A DNA stretch of 64,000 bases from the NCBI GenBank assembly GCA_012845835.1, contig JABAKD010000001.1, positions 18,449,090 through 18,513,089 of the forward strand, written 5' to 3'. How positions within the stretch are numbered: position 1 is the first letter of the stretch; the number at the start of each line of letters is the position of its first letter. The DNA comes from Undaria pinnatifida (Eukaryota; Sar; Phaeophyceae; Laminariales; Alariaceae). Of this stretch, positions 63,734 to 64,000 are shown piece by piece. Below the pieces are notes generated by a model, which was not told the origin of the DNA, did not search any database, and worked only from the letters and a program-made list of their open reading frames with translations. The translations under genes were made by a program, and so were the position numbers.

Positions 63734-64000
63734 ATTTTTTTTTTTCTTTTTGCATCCCATTTGTTGTCCTCGCACTACTCTCGCTCTCCCTCCCAGTAGT
63801 AGCTCAGATCCGGGGTCACATAGCGGGCCCGTCTACCCCTCCCCACTACGGTACGTGCCTTCATTTTTGTTGCGAGAAGACTTCAGCATTTTTTTTCTTC
63901 CCTCGTCGACTCGCGTCGAATTAAATTGTACCTCCCCACGCTGCTAGGCGCTTTCAGCAGTTAAGTTTTATCCCTTTTTTGCATTTTTGCAAATATAGTC
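63734..64000 (-). mobile_element. SINE-A, minus copy running off the window
   Basis: Poly-T tail at 63734-63745, body as in 13573-13913 (CGGGGTCACATAGCGGGCCC; CTCGTCGACTCGCGTCGAAT; CGCTGCTAGGCGCTTTCAGC). The window ends before the tRNA-like head. Confidence 0.8.

Overview
The window looks like nuclear DNA of a eukaryote with split genes and a repeat-rich genome. Bacterial hallmarks are absent: there are no long compact ORFs, no operons and no Shine-Dalgarno-led genes. Instead there are GT-AG introns of 1-5 kb, tRNA-derived SINEs, many MITE-like elements, Ty3/gypsy remnants and long satellites. A stramenopile alga (possibly brown-alga-like) is my best guess, from the gypsy integrase/chromodomain style and the CW zinc-finger proteins. 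This is inference and not secure.

Only three genes can be supported, all on the + strand. (1) A patatin-like phospholipase, 5'-incomplete, reads through four phase-compatible exons between 16.17 and 28.70 kb. (2) CW-A is a CW zinc-finger protein with exon 1 at 50.47 kb and exon 2 at 54.71-55.55 kb; the two exons join in phase to give about 362 aa. (3) CW-B is a second CW protein with exons at 57.26, 59.74 and 60.95-61.31 kb, and its zinc finger is split by an intron. CW domains generally read histone H3K4 methylation, so the right end looks like a small CW-gene neighbourhood.

The rest is repeats. From 1 to 16 kb there are SINEs, Tigger-like TA-flanked MITEs and a set of elements built of GGGTC/GACCC pentamers. 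From 16 to 29 kb the patatin introns carry decayed tandem copies of the gene's own exon edges, a 78-bp minisatellite and several MITEs. From 29 to 46 kb there are two gypsy integrase/chromodomain remnants, one of them (39.5-44.3 kb) broken by at least two MITEs of the same family, plus the 637-bp GGGTC element. From 46 to 50 kb there are tandem tRNA-like heads and dispersed repeats. From 50 to 62 kb lie the CW genes, with minisatellites in introns and the 3' UTR. From 62 to 64 kb there is another GGGTC element and a SINE running off the end.

The most notable result is that the GGGTC/GACCC arrays are not plain satellites. At least three are bounded by CAGGGCTTTTCACGGGT-like inverted ends and 8-bp direct repeats (two exact), the signature of hAT-type non-autonomous elements. 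They appear to be mobile carriers of an expandable, potentially G-quadruplex-forming pentamer array. A second theme is that all three genes carry degenerate tandem duplications that span their own splice junctions.
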